Assembly: GCA_017551865.1 (NCBI GenBank)
Contig: JAFZKB010000030.1
Span: forward strand, 305,858-369,857
Source of the DNA: Clostridiales bacterium
GTDB taxonomy: Bacteria > Bacillota > Clostridia > Saccharofermentanales > Saccharofermentanaceae
DNA: 64,000 nt
Reading direction: 5' to 3'
Below the pieces are notes generated by a model. It was not told where the DNA came from. It saw only the letters and a list, made by a program, of their open reading frames with translations, and did not search any database. Position numbers and translations under genes: made by a program. Positions 35,114 through 44,365 of the stretch are shown piece by piece. Each line of letters begins with the position of its first letter. Within the stretch, counting starts at the first letter, position 1.

Positions 35114-36145
35114 TTATCCTCTCTTCTCGAACATCATCTTACCGGAAGAATATGCATAGCGGACACCATAGACCGGTCCACCCGGATAGGCTTCCTCAAG
35201 AAGTTCCTGCTTCCAGCCGAGAGACAGTGCTTTATCCACGGTAAGACCCATGCTGTTGGATCTTGCTTCGAGGAGCTCGGTTACGGTAACGAATGTATAT
35301 CCCTTATCCTTTAAGCCCTGGATCATCTTATCGAGAGAATCCGCGGTCGACTGGTGAGAGTCGTGCAGGAGGACCATGACGCCGTCCTGCGCATTATCGA
35401 TTACATACTGTGCCGTATAATCGGCATCTCCCAGCGCCGGCTTCTGCCAGTCGGAAGGACAGCTCATATCATCCCAGTTAACGACATATTCGTGGTTGTC
35501 CTTGGAATACTGAAAAAGGGCATCCTGTGCAAGTCCCTGACCCGTCGGCGGACGGATAACGGTAGCTTTCTGGCCGATCTTGGCCATAAGCGCATCGTCA
35601 CACTTCTTCAGTTCTTCATATGCCACATCGTAAGCAGAGTCACGGAGTGAAACATGGCTCCATGTATGGTTACCGATCTCACAGCCAAGATCCAGCATAC
35701 GCTGGAAAACAGATGCATCTGTACCGGAAACATTCGAACCGATTACGAAGAAAGTGGCTTTGATACCGTTTCTATCGAGTGCATCCAGTACCTGCGTCGT
35801 GTATTTATCCGGACCGTCATCGAAGGTCAGCGCGATCAGCTTGGTTCCTTCAGGGAACGAAGCGTGCTCGGCAGGAGCGGTCGTGGCTTCTGTCTCCGAT
35901 TCTGTTTCCGTCGTATCGGTTGCAGAGGTATCCGAAGTGGATTCGGATACGGTCGTTGTCGCCGTTGTCTCCGTCTTTGACTTGGATTTCGACTGCTTGC
36001 TGATCGCGGTCAGCATCCAGACAAAGGCGACCAGCAGAACCATAAACACAGTAGCCAGAACAGCAACAGTATTACCCAGCGCACGAAGCTGCGCTGTCAT
36101 TGTTCTTTTGGGATTTACAGGTGTCTTTCCAGACATATAACTCAT
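35114..36145 (-). CDS. Membrane-anchored polysaccharide deacetylase (NodB domain)
   Basis: A 343-residue envelope enzyme of carbohydrate esterase family 4. One transmembrane helix (residues ~26-48) is followed by a Ser/Thr/Glu-rich linker (to ~95) and the NodB domain with LTFDDGPD (106-113), NHTWSH (metal histidines), RPPTG and VLLHDSH. These are the metal and catalytic residues; it should remove N-acetyl groups from peptidoglycan or another glycan outside the cell. The ribosome site GGAGGAG precedes the start. Alone on its transcript, next to aldolase. Confidence 0.93.
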   Translation of the reverse strand: MSYMSGKTPVNPKRTMTAQLRALGNTVAVLATVFMVLLVAFVWMLTAISKQSKSKSKTETTATTTVSESTSDTSATDTTETESETEATTAPAEHASFPEGTKLIALTFDDGPDKYTTQVLDALDRNGIKATFFVIGSNVSGTDASVFQRMLDLGCEIGNHTWSHVSLRDSAYDVAYEELKKCDDALMAKIGQKATVIRPPTGQGLAQDALFQYSKDNHEYVVNWDDMSCPSDWQKPALGDADYTAQYVIDNAQDGVMVLLHDSHQSTADSLDKMIQGLKDKGYTFVTVTELLEARSNSMGLTVDKALSLGWKQELLEEAYPGGPVYGVRYAYSSGKMMFEKRG

Positions 36146-36231
36146 AGTAAGTTTTCTCCTCCTGTATGCATTTCATATGTATTCAACTATAGATTATAAC
36201 ATACATATTTTTCTCGGCTTCAATATTTCGG

Positions 36232-36272
36232 CAAAAGAAAAGGCTGCATCAGGGAAACCCCTGACACAGCCT
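36232..36272 (-). terminator. Terminator of the aldolase gene
   Basis: AGGCTG (36241-36246) pairs with CAGCCT (36267-36272), with TCAGGG/CCCTGA inside. On the minus strand it is followed by TTTTCTTTT. Confidence 0.85.
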
Positions 36273-36297
36273 CCTTATGACTTTGTTACTTAGGAGA

Positions 36298-37266
36298 TCA
36301 AGCCTTGCCATCAGAACCCAGAACGTACTGGATCTTATGAGCAACCATATCCTTAACAGCCTGGCGAGCCGGCTTGAGGTATTGACGAGGATCGAAGTGA
36401 TCCGGGTGTTCAGCAAAGTACTTACGGATGTTACCTGTCATAGCAAGACGGATATCGGAGTCGATGTTGATCTTGCAGACAGCGAGAGTAGCTGCCTTAC
36501 GGAGCTGCTCTTCCGGAATACCAACAGCATCCGGCATGTTACCACCATACTGGTTAACCATCTTTACGAACTCCTGCGGTACAGAAGAAGAACCGTGGAG
36601 TACGATCGGGAAGCCCGGGAGCTTCTTCATGCACTCTTCGAGAACGTCGAAACGGAGCGGCGGCGGTACGAGGATACCTTCCTCATTTCTTGTGCACTGT
36701 GCAGCTGTGAACTTGTAAGCGCCGTGGGATGTACCGATAGCGATTGCAAGGGAGTCACAACCTGTTCTGGATACGAACTCTTCAACTTCTTCCGGACGTG
36801 TGTAGGACTCATGACCAGCCTCTACAACAACTTCGTCCTCGATACCAGCGAGAGTACCGAGCTCAGCCTCAACAACTACGCCGTGAGCGTGAGCATATTC
36901 AACGACCTGCTTTGTAAGAGCGATGTTATCCTCGAAAGACTTGGAGGAAGCGTCGATCATTACGGATGTGAAACCACCGTCGATGCAGGACTTGCAGAGC
37001 TCGAAGGAATCACCGTGGTCAAGGTGCAGAGCGATCGGAATTTCCGGATTCTCAGCAACAGCAGCCTCAACGAGCTTTACGAGATAAGTGTGGTTTGCAT
37101 AAGCACGAGCGCCCTTGGAAACCTGAAGGATAACCGGGCTCTTCAGTTCGCCTGCAGCCTCTGTGATACCCTGTACGATCTCCATGTTGTTTACGTTAAA
37201 AGCACCAACAGCATATCCGCCGTCATAAGCTTTTTTGAACATTTCAGTAGTAGTAACTAATGCCAT
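36298..37266 (-). CDS. fba: Fructose-bisphosphate aldolase, class II
   Basis: Splits fructose-1,6-bisphosphate into dihydroxyacetone phosphate and glyceraldehyde-3-phosphate in glycolysis. 322 residues; ALHLDHGDSF supplies the zinc histidine, AIGTSHGAYKF and VLHGSSSVPQEF the remaining ligands and phosphate site. The message is monocistronic, with a consensus promoter and a terminator. Codon use and the clean open frame on the opposite strand over its whole length indicate strong expression. Confidence 0.98.
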   Translation of the reverse strand: MALVTTTEMFKKAYDGGYAVGAFNVNNMEIVQGITEAAGELKSPVILQVSKGARAYANHTYLVKLVEAAVAENPEIPIALHLDHGDSFELCKSCIDGGFTSVMIDASSKSFEDNIALTKQVVEYAHAHGVVVEAELGTLAGIEDEVVVEAGHESYTRPEEVEEFVSRTGCDSLAIAIGTSHGAYKFTAAQCTRNEEGILVPPPLRFDVLEECMKKLPGFPIVLHGSSSVPQEFVKMVNQYGGNMPDAVGIPEEQLRKAATLAVCKINIDSDIRLAMTGNIRKYFAEHPDHFDPRQYLKPARQAVKDMVAHKIQYVLGSDGKA

Positions 37267-37323
37267 AAATATATCTCCTTTGTGTTATTTGTTATATATG
37301 TAAATAAATTTACACCAAAGCTT

Positions 37324-37352
37324 ATTGTACGTGGAACAAGGGTATTCGTCAA
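37324..37352 (-). promoter_or_regulatory. Promoter of fba
   Basis: On the minus strand TTGACG (37347-37352) and TACAAT (37324-37329) are separated by 17 bases. The start is about 50 bases before the ATG. Confidence 0.8.
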
Positions 37353-37386
37353 TTGTCCACGTCTTAGAGACAGCGCATGGAAAAGA

Positions 37387-38202
37387 TCACTTTTCCTCGC
37401 TGTTTTCCTCGGAAACTGCCTCTTCAGAAGCTTCCTTGATCTCCTCCGCATCTTCCTTGATCTCTTCGGCGGCTTCCTTCACAGAATCAGCTTCTTCTGC
37501 CTTTTCGACCGCTTCCTTGAGCTCTTCTTCCTTTTCCTTCTTCTCCTCTTTCAGGGCATCCTTTACGAGGGAGACGGAATCGTCATCGGAAGCAGATGAT
37601 TTTTCATCTTCTTCATCTGTCTTTAAGGCATCGTACTTTTCCTTTGCCTTATAAACAGCAGCTACGGCTTTGGCTTCCTTGGCAAGAAGATCGAAATCCT
37701 CTTTACTGGAAAGATCCTTGGAAGATGTCTGGTAGCAGACTTCTTCATAGACGTTATCGAGGATCAGGTAGTCCACATGCGCCATGTTGGCCCCCAGTGT
37801 GGAATTCTTCAGCATCTGTGTGGCACGGTCTGCCTCACCGTCTCTTGCGTCAAAAGAATCGAACGGGATCGTGATCTTGCTGAACATATAACGGAGAGCC
37901 ACTTCGTTATTCTTATAGTCCATAGCTACACGATACTTGGCAATCACGAAAGTGTGGATGAATACGATAGCACAAACGAGCAGGATCGCACCGAAAACAC
38001 ACCACAGCATCGGACCCGGATCTGTTTTTCCTGCGAGCAGATAACCTGCAGCGCCTGCATCCAGAGCAGCGATGATCAGCGTGATGATCCTTCTCTTGAT
38101 GATCTGCGTCTTGGAAGCCGGAAAACAGTGTACTGTATCCTTCGGAAGCTTATCCAGTTCTTCCTGTGAGATCTCCAGGTTTTTCTCTTCTACTTCACTC
38201 AT
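37387..38202 (-). CDS. Membrane protein with acidic coiled-coil C-terminus
   Basis: A 271-residue protein with two transmembrane segments (~38-57 and 65-88), a conserved-looking cytoplasmic domain (AKYRVAMDYKNNEVALRYMF, then ITIPFDSF, perhaps a PH-like beta sandwich) and a long, highly charged Glu/Lys/Ala-rich C-terminal tail (~185-271, with KDALKEEKKEKEEELKEAVE) that would form a coiled coil. I assign no function. It lies 20 bases after valS on the same strand, so it may be the last gene of the valS transcript; the fba promoter begins 35 bases after its stop. Confidence 0.75.
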   Translation of the reverse strand: MSEVEEKNLEISQEELDKLPKDTVHCFPASKTQIIKRRIITLIIAALDAGAAGYLLAGKTDPGPMLWCVFGAILLVCAIVFIHTFVIAKYRVAMDYKNNEVALRYMFSKITIPFDSFDARDGEADRATQMLKNSTLGANMAHVDYLILDNVYEEVCYQTSSKDLSSKEDFDLLAKEAKAVAAVYKAKEKYDALKTDEEDEKSSASDDDSVSLVKDALKEEKKEKEEELKEAVEKAEEADSVKEAAEEIKEDAEEIKEASEEAVSEENSEEK

Positions 38203-38222
38203 AAATATACCCTCCGAACCTG

Positions 38223-40877
38223 TTATTTTTTCAAAGCGTCAATTCTAGAAAGGACGTTGTCGAGCATCTCCTGATACTTCGTCTGCTTTTCTCTCTCCGC
38301 ATTGATGACCTTCTCCGGCGCCTTCTTGACAAACTCTTCATTGGCAAGCTTTGCGTTAACACGCTTCATCTCGCCCTCGAGGCGCTCCTTCTCTTTTCCG
38401 AGACGCTCGAGTTCCTTATCGATATCGATAAGGTCTTCAAGTGGGATATAAATCTCACCGGCGGAGCAGACGCAGGCGACTGCTGTATCCGGGATACCTT
38501 CTTTGTTCTGCTGTGTCGTTACCTCGGTCACATTGGCCAGACGCTCAAGGAAAGCCTTGCCGTCCACGAACATTGCACGGTTCTTTTCCTCGGAAGAAAC
38601 GAGGATGATACCGATCTTACGGGACGGAACAACGCCCATATCGGTTCTTACGTTACGGATCGAGCGGATCGCATCCATCAGAATCTCCATCTGCTTCTCT
38701 TCTTCTGCGAACACTTCATTTTCACGGTATTCCGGCCAGGAGGAGATCATAATGGAATCGCTCTTATTGGTAAGAACGAGATATCTGTAAACTTCTTCTG
38801 TCAGGAACGGCATGAACGGGTGCAGGAGCTGCATGGATCTGCCGAGAACATCGTTTAAGATATACTGGGCTTCTTTTCTCGTACTGCATTCCTTATCGAA
38901 GAGACGGGACTTCGCGATCTCGATATACCAGTCGCAGTATTCTTCCCAGATGAAAGAGTTGATCTTGGAAAGTGCCACGCCGAACTCGTAGTTGTCGAAG
39001 TTGTCGGTAACTTCCTTGATCACCTGGTTCATACGGGACAGGATCCACTTATCTTCGAGAGTGAACTTATTGGGATCGACATCGTCAAATGTCAGATCGT
39101 CTTCGCAGTTCATCAGAACGAACTTCATGGCATTCCAGATCTTGTTACCGAAGTTTCTTCCGGCCTCGATCTTATCCTGCTGGAAACGCTGGTCATTACC
39201 CGGCGCATTACCTGTAACCAGAGCATAACGCATAGCATCTGCACCATACTGCTCAATGATCTCGAGAGGATCGATGCCATTACCCAGAGACTTACTCATC
39301 TTTCTGCCCTGGGAGTCACGTACGAGACCGTGGATCAGAACAGTATCGAAAGGAGTCTGCTTCATGTGGGCGCAGCCGGCAACGATCATACGGGAAACCC
39401 AAAAGGTAATGATGTCATAACCGGTAACAAGTGTATTTGTCGGATAGTAGCGCTTAAGGTCTGCTGTCTCTTCCGGCCAGCCGAGCGTAGAGAACGGCCA
39501 CAGTGCCGAAGAAAACCATGTATCCAGTGTATCCGGATCCTGACGCATCGGCTTTCCGCACTTCGGACAAACTGCGGAATCTTCCTTTGTCACAACCAGT
39601 TCACCGCAGTCATCGCAGTAGAAAGCAGGGATCCTGTGACCCCACCAGAGCTGACGGGAGATACACCAGTCACGGATGTCCTCCATCCAGTTGAAGTAGT
39701 TCTTATCGAATCTTTCCGGTACGAACTTTGTCTTGCCGGAACGAACTGCCTCGATGGCAGGTTCAGCCAGAGTCTTCATCTTAACGAACCACTGCAGGGA
39801 AACGCGCGGCTCAACAGTCGTTCCGCAACGGTAGCAGGTACCTACGTTATGCGCATGCGGCTCGACCTTGATGAGGAATCCGCCCTCTTCGAGGTCCTTA
39901 ACGATCTCTTTTCTAGCTTCATAACGGTCCATACCGGCATACTTCGGATAATCGTCCGTGATCTTGGCATCCTCAGTAAGAACAGTGATCACCTCGAGGT
40001 TATGACGAAGTCCTACCTCAAAGTCATTCGGGTCGTGTGCAGGTGTGATTTTAACGACACCGGTACCGAACTCGATATCAACATAGCTGTCAGCAATGAC
40101 CGGGATCTTTCTTCCGACGAGCGGGAGAACGAGCATCTTGCCGATCACATCCTTATAGCGCTCATCTTTCGGGTTAACAGCTACAGCTGTATCGCCGAGG
40201 AGAGTCTCCGGACGTGTGGTGGCAAGTTCGAGATAACCGGATCCATCCTCGAAAGGATAACGGAGGTGCCAGAAGGAACCCTGCTGGTCTTCGTATTCAA
40301 CCTCGGCATTGGAGATCGAAGTGAGGCATTTCGGGCACCAGTTGATGATGCGCTCGCCACGATAAATCAGGCCTTCGTTATAGTACTTAATGAATACATC
40401 TTTAACTGCTTCAGAGCAGCCTTCGTCCATGGTGAAACGCTCGTGATCCCAGTCACAGGAAGAACCGACCTTCTTGAGCTGTTCGACGATACGTCCGCCA
40501 TACTGCTTCTTCCATTCCCATGCACGCTCGAGGAACTTGTCACGGCCGAGGTCATCCTTGGTAAGGCCCTCTTCTTTCATCGTCGCAACGATCCTTGCCT
40601 CAGTAGCGATAGATGCATGGTCCGTACCCGGAACCCAGAGAGTATCAAAGCCCTTCATTCTCTTATAACGGACGAGGAGATCCTGAAGGGTGTTATCCAG
40701 AGCATGACCCATGTGGAGCTGGCCCGTGATATTCGGCGGCGGCATAACGATACAGAAGGGCTCCTTCGACGTATCGCCCGATGGTTTAAAATAGCCTTTA
40801 TTCATCCACTCCGAATAAAGTCTGCTTTCGGCCTCTTTCGGGTCGAAAGCCTTACTGATATTATCTGTGCGTCCCAT
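38223..40877 (-). CDS. valS: Valyl-tRNA synthetase
   Basis: Charges tRNA-Val. 884 residues: the HIGH-type motif PPPNITGQLHMGHA, editing-domain and KMSKSLGN, plus a C-terminal coiled-coil typical of ValS (IDKELERLGKEKERLEGEMK). Its start codon overlaps the acyl-CoA synthetase stop by one base (TAATG), so it is translationally coupled and lacks any T-box or leader of its own. A gene for membrane protein follows. Confidence 0.98.
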   Translation of the reverse strand: MGRTDNISKAFDPKEAESRLYSEWMNKGYFKPSGDTSKEPFCIVMPPPNITGQLHMGHALDNTLQDLLVRYKRMKGFDTLWVPGTDHASIATEARIVATMKEEGLTKDDLGRDKFLERAWEWKKQYGGRIVEQLKKVGSSCDWDHERFTMDEGCSEAVKDVFIKYYNEGLIYRGERIINWCPKCLTSISNAEVEYEDQQGSFWHLRYPFEDGSGYLELATTRPETLLGDTAVAVNPKDERYKDVIGKMLVLPLVGRKIPVIADSYVDIEFGTGVVKITPAHDPNDFEVGLRHNLEVITVLTEDAKITDDYPKYAGMDRYEARKEIVKDLEEGGFLIKVEPHAHNVGTCYRCGTTVEPRVSLQWFVKMKTLAEPAIEAVRSGKTKFVPERFDKNYFNWMEDIRDWCISRQLWWGHRIPAFYCDDCGELVVTKEDSAVCPKCGKPMRQDPDTLDTWFSSALWPFSTLGWPEETADLKRYYPTNTLVTGYDIITFWVSRMIVAGCAHMKQTPFDTVLIHGLVRDSQGRKMSKSLGNGIDPLEIIEQYGADAMRYALVTGNAPGNDQRFQQDKIEAGRNFGNKIWNAMKFVLMNCEDDLTFDDVDPNKFTLEDKWILSRMNQVIKEVTDNFDNYEFGVALSKINSFIWEEYCDWYIEIAKSRLFDKECSTRKEAQYILNDVLGRSMQLLHPFMPFLTEEVYRYLVLTNKSDSIMISSWPEYRENEVFAEEEKQMEILMDAIRSIRNVRTDMGVVPSRKIGIILVSSEEKNRAMFVDGKAFLERLANVTEVTTQQNKEGIPDTAVACVCSAGEIYIPLEDLIDIDKELERLGKEKERLEGEMKRVNAKLANEEFVKKAPEKVINAEREKQTKYQEMLDNVLSRIDALKK

Positions 40878-42574
40878 TATTTCGCCTCCAACTTTTCACT
40901 GTCTCTTTTACGGATATCTGCACGTTTGATCTTTCCGGATGTAGTCTTCGGAAGTTCATCGACGTACTCGACGACACGCGGGTACTTATAAGGTGCAGTT
41001 GTCTTCTTAACATGATTCTGAAGTGTCTTTGTGAGTTCTTCAGAAGGTTCATATCCCTTGGTCAGTACGATGGTCGCCTTAACGGCAAAGCCACGGACCG
41101 GATCCGGAACACCGGTAACAGCGCATTCGAGAACGGCCGGGTGCTCCATAAGAGCGCTTTCGACCTCGAAAGGTCCGATACGGTAACCGGAAGATTTGAT
41201 AACGTCATCGACACGTCCGACATACCAGAGGAACCCGAGCTCGTCTCTATATGCGGTATCACCTGTGTGATAGAGGCCGTCGTGCCAGGACTTCGCCATA
41301 GCCTCCGGATTCTCTTCATAACGGAGGAGAAGTCCTACCGGACGTCCGCCGTATTCTTCGGAAGTTCTGATGCAGATCTCGCCGGTCACACCGGTCGGGC
41401 ACTCATTTCCGTCCGGATCGACAACAGCTACGTGGAAACCCGGTACCGGATAACCCATGGAGCCTGTTCTCGGCAGTACCCACGGGAAAAAAGTACCGCA
41501 GACAACGGATGTCTCGGACTGGCCGAAACCTTCGTAGATCTTGCAGCCCGTGTTTTTGAGCCACTGGTTGTAAACCTCAGGGTTTAATGCCTCACCTGCG
41601 GTGCAGCAGTGCTTGAGGTGAGAAAAGTCGTAGCCCTCGAAGCTCTCCTTGATCATGAAACGGTACATCGTCGGCGGCGCACAGAAAGTCGTGATCTTGT
41701 AATCACAGATCTTGCTTAAGATATCTGCGCCGTTGAACTTATCGAAATCGTAGATGAAGAGGGTCGCTTCGCCGAACCACTGTCCATAGAACTTACCCCA
41801 CATGCACTTCATCCAGCCGGTATCGGAGATCGTGAAGTGAAGTTTTCCGTCTTCGACTCTGTGCCAGAATACACCTGTAAAGAGATGTCCCAGCGGCAGG
41901 GTATGGTCGTGAAGAACCATCTTCGGGTAACCTGTCGTACCGGAAGAAAAGCACATGAGCATCGGGTCGGTAGCTACCGTTCCTTCTTCGCCGGTCGGGC
42001 GGGTCCACTCATCGCTCTGCTTTAATACTTCCGCATCAAAGTCGATCCAGCCTTCCTTCTTCTTACCCCAGGTAACGCAGCGGATGACCTCGTGATCGTA
42101 CTGGTCCTGATCCTCATCGAAACGCTCGGTGCAGTCGTCATCACCGGTGATGACCGCCATCTTGACGTGCGCACTGTTGACTCGATAGACATAGTCTTTT
42201 GCCATCAGCTGGTTGGTCGCCATAACGGTAACGGCGCCAATCTTGTGAAGTGCCAGTACCGAGAACCAGAACTGGTAGCCTCTTTTAAGGACCAGGAGGA
42301 CACGGTCGCCCTTCTTGATGCCCTGGCTCTTAAAGAAGTTGGCACACATATTGGAATACTTTCTTACATCGCCGAAAGTGAATCTCTTCTCTTCATTGTG
42401 TTTACTTACCCACAGGATCGCCGGCTTGTCCGGTGTTCTCTCTGCGATCTTATCCATTACGTCATATGCGAAGTTGAACGTCTCCGGATAAGTTACCTTA
42501 TAGTTTTTCTTCAGATCATCGAGGGTAACAAAATCGTCTCTGTTTCTACCCACAAATTCTTCATATATTGCCAC
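40877..42574 (-). CDS. AMP-forming acyl-CoA synthetase (medium-chain ACSM-like)
   Basis: Activates an organic acid to its CoA thioester with ATP. 565 residues: the nucleotide motif FSSGTTGYPKMVLH, YEGFGQSET-type loop, YHTGDTAYRDELGFLWYVGR with the catalytic Asp-Arg pair, and the terminal PKTTSGKIKR with the catalytic lysine. Resembles the medium-chain/benzoate group rather than acetate synthetases. It starts 3 bases after the XRE/cupin regulator and is followed by valS. The regulator plus synthetase pair is widespread in Clostridia; substrate unknown. Confidence 0.92.
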   Translation of the reverse strand: MAIYEEFVGRNRDDFVTLDDLKKNYKVTYPETFNFAYDVMDKIAERTPDKPAILWVSKHNEEKRFTFGDVRKYSNMCANFFKSQGIKKGDRVLLVLKRGYQFWFSVLALHKIGAVTVMATNQLMAKDYVYRVNSAHVKMAVITGDDDCTERFDEDQDQYDHEVIRCVTWGKKKEGWIDFDAEVLKQSDEWTRPTGEEGTVATDPMLMCFSSGTTGYPKMVLHDHTLPLGHLFTGVFWHRVEDGKLHFTISDTGWMKCMWGKFYGQWFGEATLFIYDFDKFNGADILSKICDYKITTFCAPPTMYRFMIKESFEGYDFSHLKHCCTAGEALNPEVYNQWLKNTGCKIYEGFGQSETSVVCGTFFPWVLPRTGSMGYPVPGFHVAVVDPDGNECPTGVTGEICIRTSEEYGGRPVGLLLRYEENPEAMAKSWHDGLYHTGDTAYRDELGFLWYVGRVDDVIKSSGYRIGPFEVESALMEHPAVLECAVTGVPDPVRGFAVKATIVLTKGYEPSEELTKTLQNHVKKTTAPYKYPRVVEYVDELPKTTSGKIKRADIRKRDSEKLEAK

Positions 42575-42577
42575 GGA

Positions 42578-43141
42578 TCAAATATCCCCTTTCATTACGA
42601 TCGCCAGGAATTTACACGGTTTCCCGTTCGTCGCCTTCATAGCATGCGGAATATCGGAATTAAAGTACACGCTGTCGCCTTCGCTTAATTCGTAGACGAT
42701 ATCGCCGATGAAGAAAGTCATCGAACCTTCGAGTACATAGTCGAATTCCTGACCCTCATGAGCATGCTGGGTCGGCTTCTCAATATCATTCGGTTCCACC
42801 GTTACATAGAACGGCTCCGCGATCTTTTTTCTAAATGTGAATGCTAAATGTTTATAGTTGTATGCCGCACGGCGGTCAATTTCAAATCCCTCGCCCTTGC
42901 GGACGACACACGCTATAGAGAGTTTCGGTGAGTCACCGACCATAATGTCGACCATGTCGACGCCCAAAATCACCGCGACGTTATTGAGAAAAGAGACGGA
43001 AAAGTCTTTCTTTCCTTCTTCGTAAAGAATGTAGTCTTCTTCAGACATGTCGAGTCTTGCTGCCATGGACTTCACATCGATTTCTTCGATCTCACGAAGT
43101 GCTGCAATACGCTCGCCGATCTGACGCAGTTGATCTGTCAT
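42578..43141 (-). CDS. XRE-family regulator with C-terminal cupin
   Basis: A 187-residue regulator: an N-terminal helix-turn-helix (IGERIAALREIEEIDVKSMA, then LDMSEEDYILYEEGKKDFSV) and a cupin sensor (residues ~105-187; THAHEGQEFDYVLEGSM-type stretch QHAHEGQEFDYVLEGSM, then YELSEGDSVYFNSDIPHAMK). The start MTDQLRQIGE has AGGAGG 7 bases upstream; a longer frame lacks a better site. It heads the acyl-CoA synthetase transcript and probably controls it and itself; an inverted repeat sits in its promoter. Confidence 0.92.
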   Translation of the reverse strand: MTDQLRQIGERIAALREIEEIDVKSMAARLDMSEEDYILYEEGKKDFSVSFLNNVAVILGVDMVDIMVGDSPKLSIACVVRKGEGFEIDRRAAYNYKHLAFTFRKKIAEPFYVTVEPNDIEKPTQHAHEGQEFDYVLEGSMTFFIGDIVYELSEGDSVYFNSDIPHAMKATNGKPCKFLAIVMKGDI

Positions 43142-43207
43142 AATAAGCCCTCCTAAAACGTTTCGTACCGATTTTCTACACAATTAGTCCATAATATCGG
43201 TCTTATT

Positions 43208-43236
43208 ATAATAGTTTTCACAGAATAAAGTGTCAA
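43208..43236 (-). promoter_or_regulatory. Promoter of the XRE/cupin-acyl-CoA synthetase-valS operon
   Basis: On the minus strand a perfect TTGACA (43231-43236), a 17-base spacer and TATTAT (43208-43213). Confidence 0.8.
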
Positions 43237-43242
43237 CTGACA
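43231..43242. promoter_or_regulatory. Inverted repeat TGTCA-AC-TGACA joining two divergent promoters
   Basis: Five-base arms TGTCA and TGACA around AC. The site comprises the -35 boxes of both divergent promoters, so a protein bound here would block both. The XRE/cupin regulator is the natural candidate. Confidence 0.5.
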
Positions 43243-43265
43243 AAGTGCCTAATATAATGTATAAT
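43237..43265 (+). promoter_or_regulatory. Promoter of the MoxR-DUF58 operon
   Basis: CTGACA (43237-43242), 17 bases and TATAAT (43260-43265). The leader to the MoxR start is about 100 bases. A second TATAAT lies at 43253-43258. Confidence 0.7.
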
Positions 43266-43372
43266 TAAAAAACGTTGGGTTTTATGTCATATATCTAACT
43301 TTAATGGCATATTTCCCGATCGAAAAGATCTATTCTTCGGGGTAAGATATTTCCCGTGTTTCGGAGGTTTTT

Positions 43373-44365
43373 ATGGCTAACGTCGAGAGTCAGGCAGCGA
43401 ATTCCGTCGCCAACAAGATCATCAGCAATGTAGGACAGGTCATCGTAGGTAAGGACAAACAGATCAAGCTTCTCATGGTTGCCCTTCTCGTTGGCGGACA
43501 TGTACTTCTGGAGGACGTTCCGGGCACCGGTAAGACGAAGACCGCGCGCGCCCTTGCCCAGTCCCTGAAGCTGGACTTTAAGCGTGTCCAGTTTACCATC
43601 GACCTTCTCCCTTCAGATCTAACAGGTATCCACTACTTTGACAGAAGTTCCGATCAGTTCATCTTCCGTCAGGGGCCGATCTTCACGAATATCCTTCTGG
43701 CAGATGAGATCAACCGTGCGACCGCCCGTACCCAGTCTTCCCTGCTCGAGTGCATGGAAGAAAAGCAGGTCACAGTCGATGGTGAGACCAGACCTCTCCC
43801 GCCGCCGTTCCTCGTTATCGCCACTCAGAACCCGATTGAGTCCCAGGGCACCTTCCCGCTTCCGGAAGCCCAGCTCGACCGTTTCCTCCTGATGCTTTCC
43901 ATGGATTATCCGACACACGACGAGAGCATCTCGATCTTAAAGCGTTTTGCCACCTCGGATCCGCTGACGGATCTACAGTCCGTCGCTACCCCTGAGGAGC
44001 TTTTAGATATGCAGAAGAAAGCCACCGAAGTATATGTGGCCGACTGCATCTACGACTATGCGACCAATATCGTTGAAGCGACGAGAGTTTCTGCCGAGAT
44101 CCGTGTCGGCGCCAGCCCGCGTGCTCTTTTAGCCCTCGTCTCCGCTGCCAAAGCACTGGCTCTTCTTTCTGGCCGTGACTTCGTCACACCGGACGACATT
44201 AAAGAACTTACCGTTCCGGTCCTTGCCCACCGTCTCTCGATGCACGCTTCCGGCGCCATCAGCAAAGACGGCAGCATGCTGACCCAGCACGATCATGCAG
44301 CCTCCATCCTCAACTCGATCCTGGGAATGGTCTCCTGCCCGACAGAAAACTTTACGAAGAAATGA
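43373..44365 (+). CDS. MoxR-family AAA+ ATPase
   Basis: A 330-residue AAA+ chaperone-like ATPase. Seen: DVPGTGKTKTARAL (Walker A), LLADEINRATARTQSSLLEC (Walker B and sensor region), and FLVIATQNPIESQGTFPLPE. MoxR proteins partner with the DUF58 protein encoded next. A GGAGGTTTTT site precedes the ATG, and the stop overlaps the DUF58 start by 4 bases. Envelope-stress or protein-complex maturation is the family's general theme; the substrate is unknown. Confidence 0.94.
   Translation: MANVESQAANSVANKIISNVGQVIVGKDKQIKLLMVALLVGGHVLLEDVPGTGKTKTARALAQSLKLDFKRVQFTIDLLPSDLTGIHYFDRSSDQFIFRQGPIFTNILLADEINRATARTQSSLLECMEEKQVTVDGETRPLPPPFLVIATQNPIESQGTFPLPEAQLDRFLLMLSMDYPTHDESISILKRFATSDPLTDLQSVATPEELLDMQKKATEVYVADCIYDYATNIVEATRVSAEIRVGASPRALLALVSAAKALALLSGRDFVTPDDIKELTVPVLAHRLSMHASGAISKDGSMLTQHDHAASILNSILGMVSCPTENFTKK

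Noticed and set aside
39330..40991. A 553-codon open frame antisense to valS
   Set aside because: It is a shadow of highly biased codon use in valS; no ribosome site, no recognisable domains. The same applies to open frames antisense to chvE (24607-25629), fba (36277-37260) and clpX (48066-49388).
40878..41000. A T-box before valS
   Set aside because: valS starts inside the acyl-CoA synthetase stop; no untranslated leader exists.
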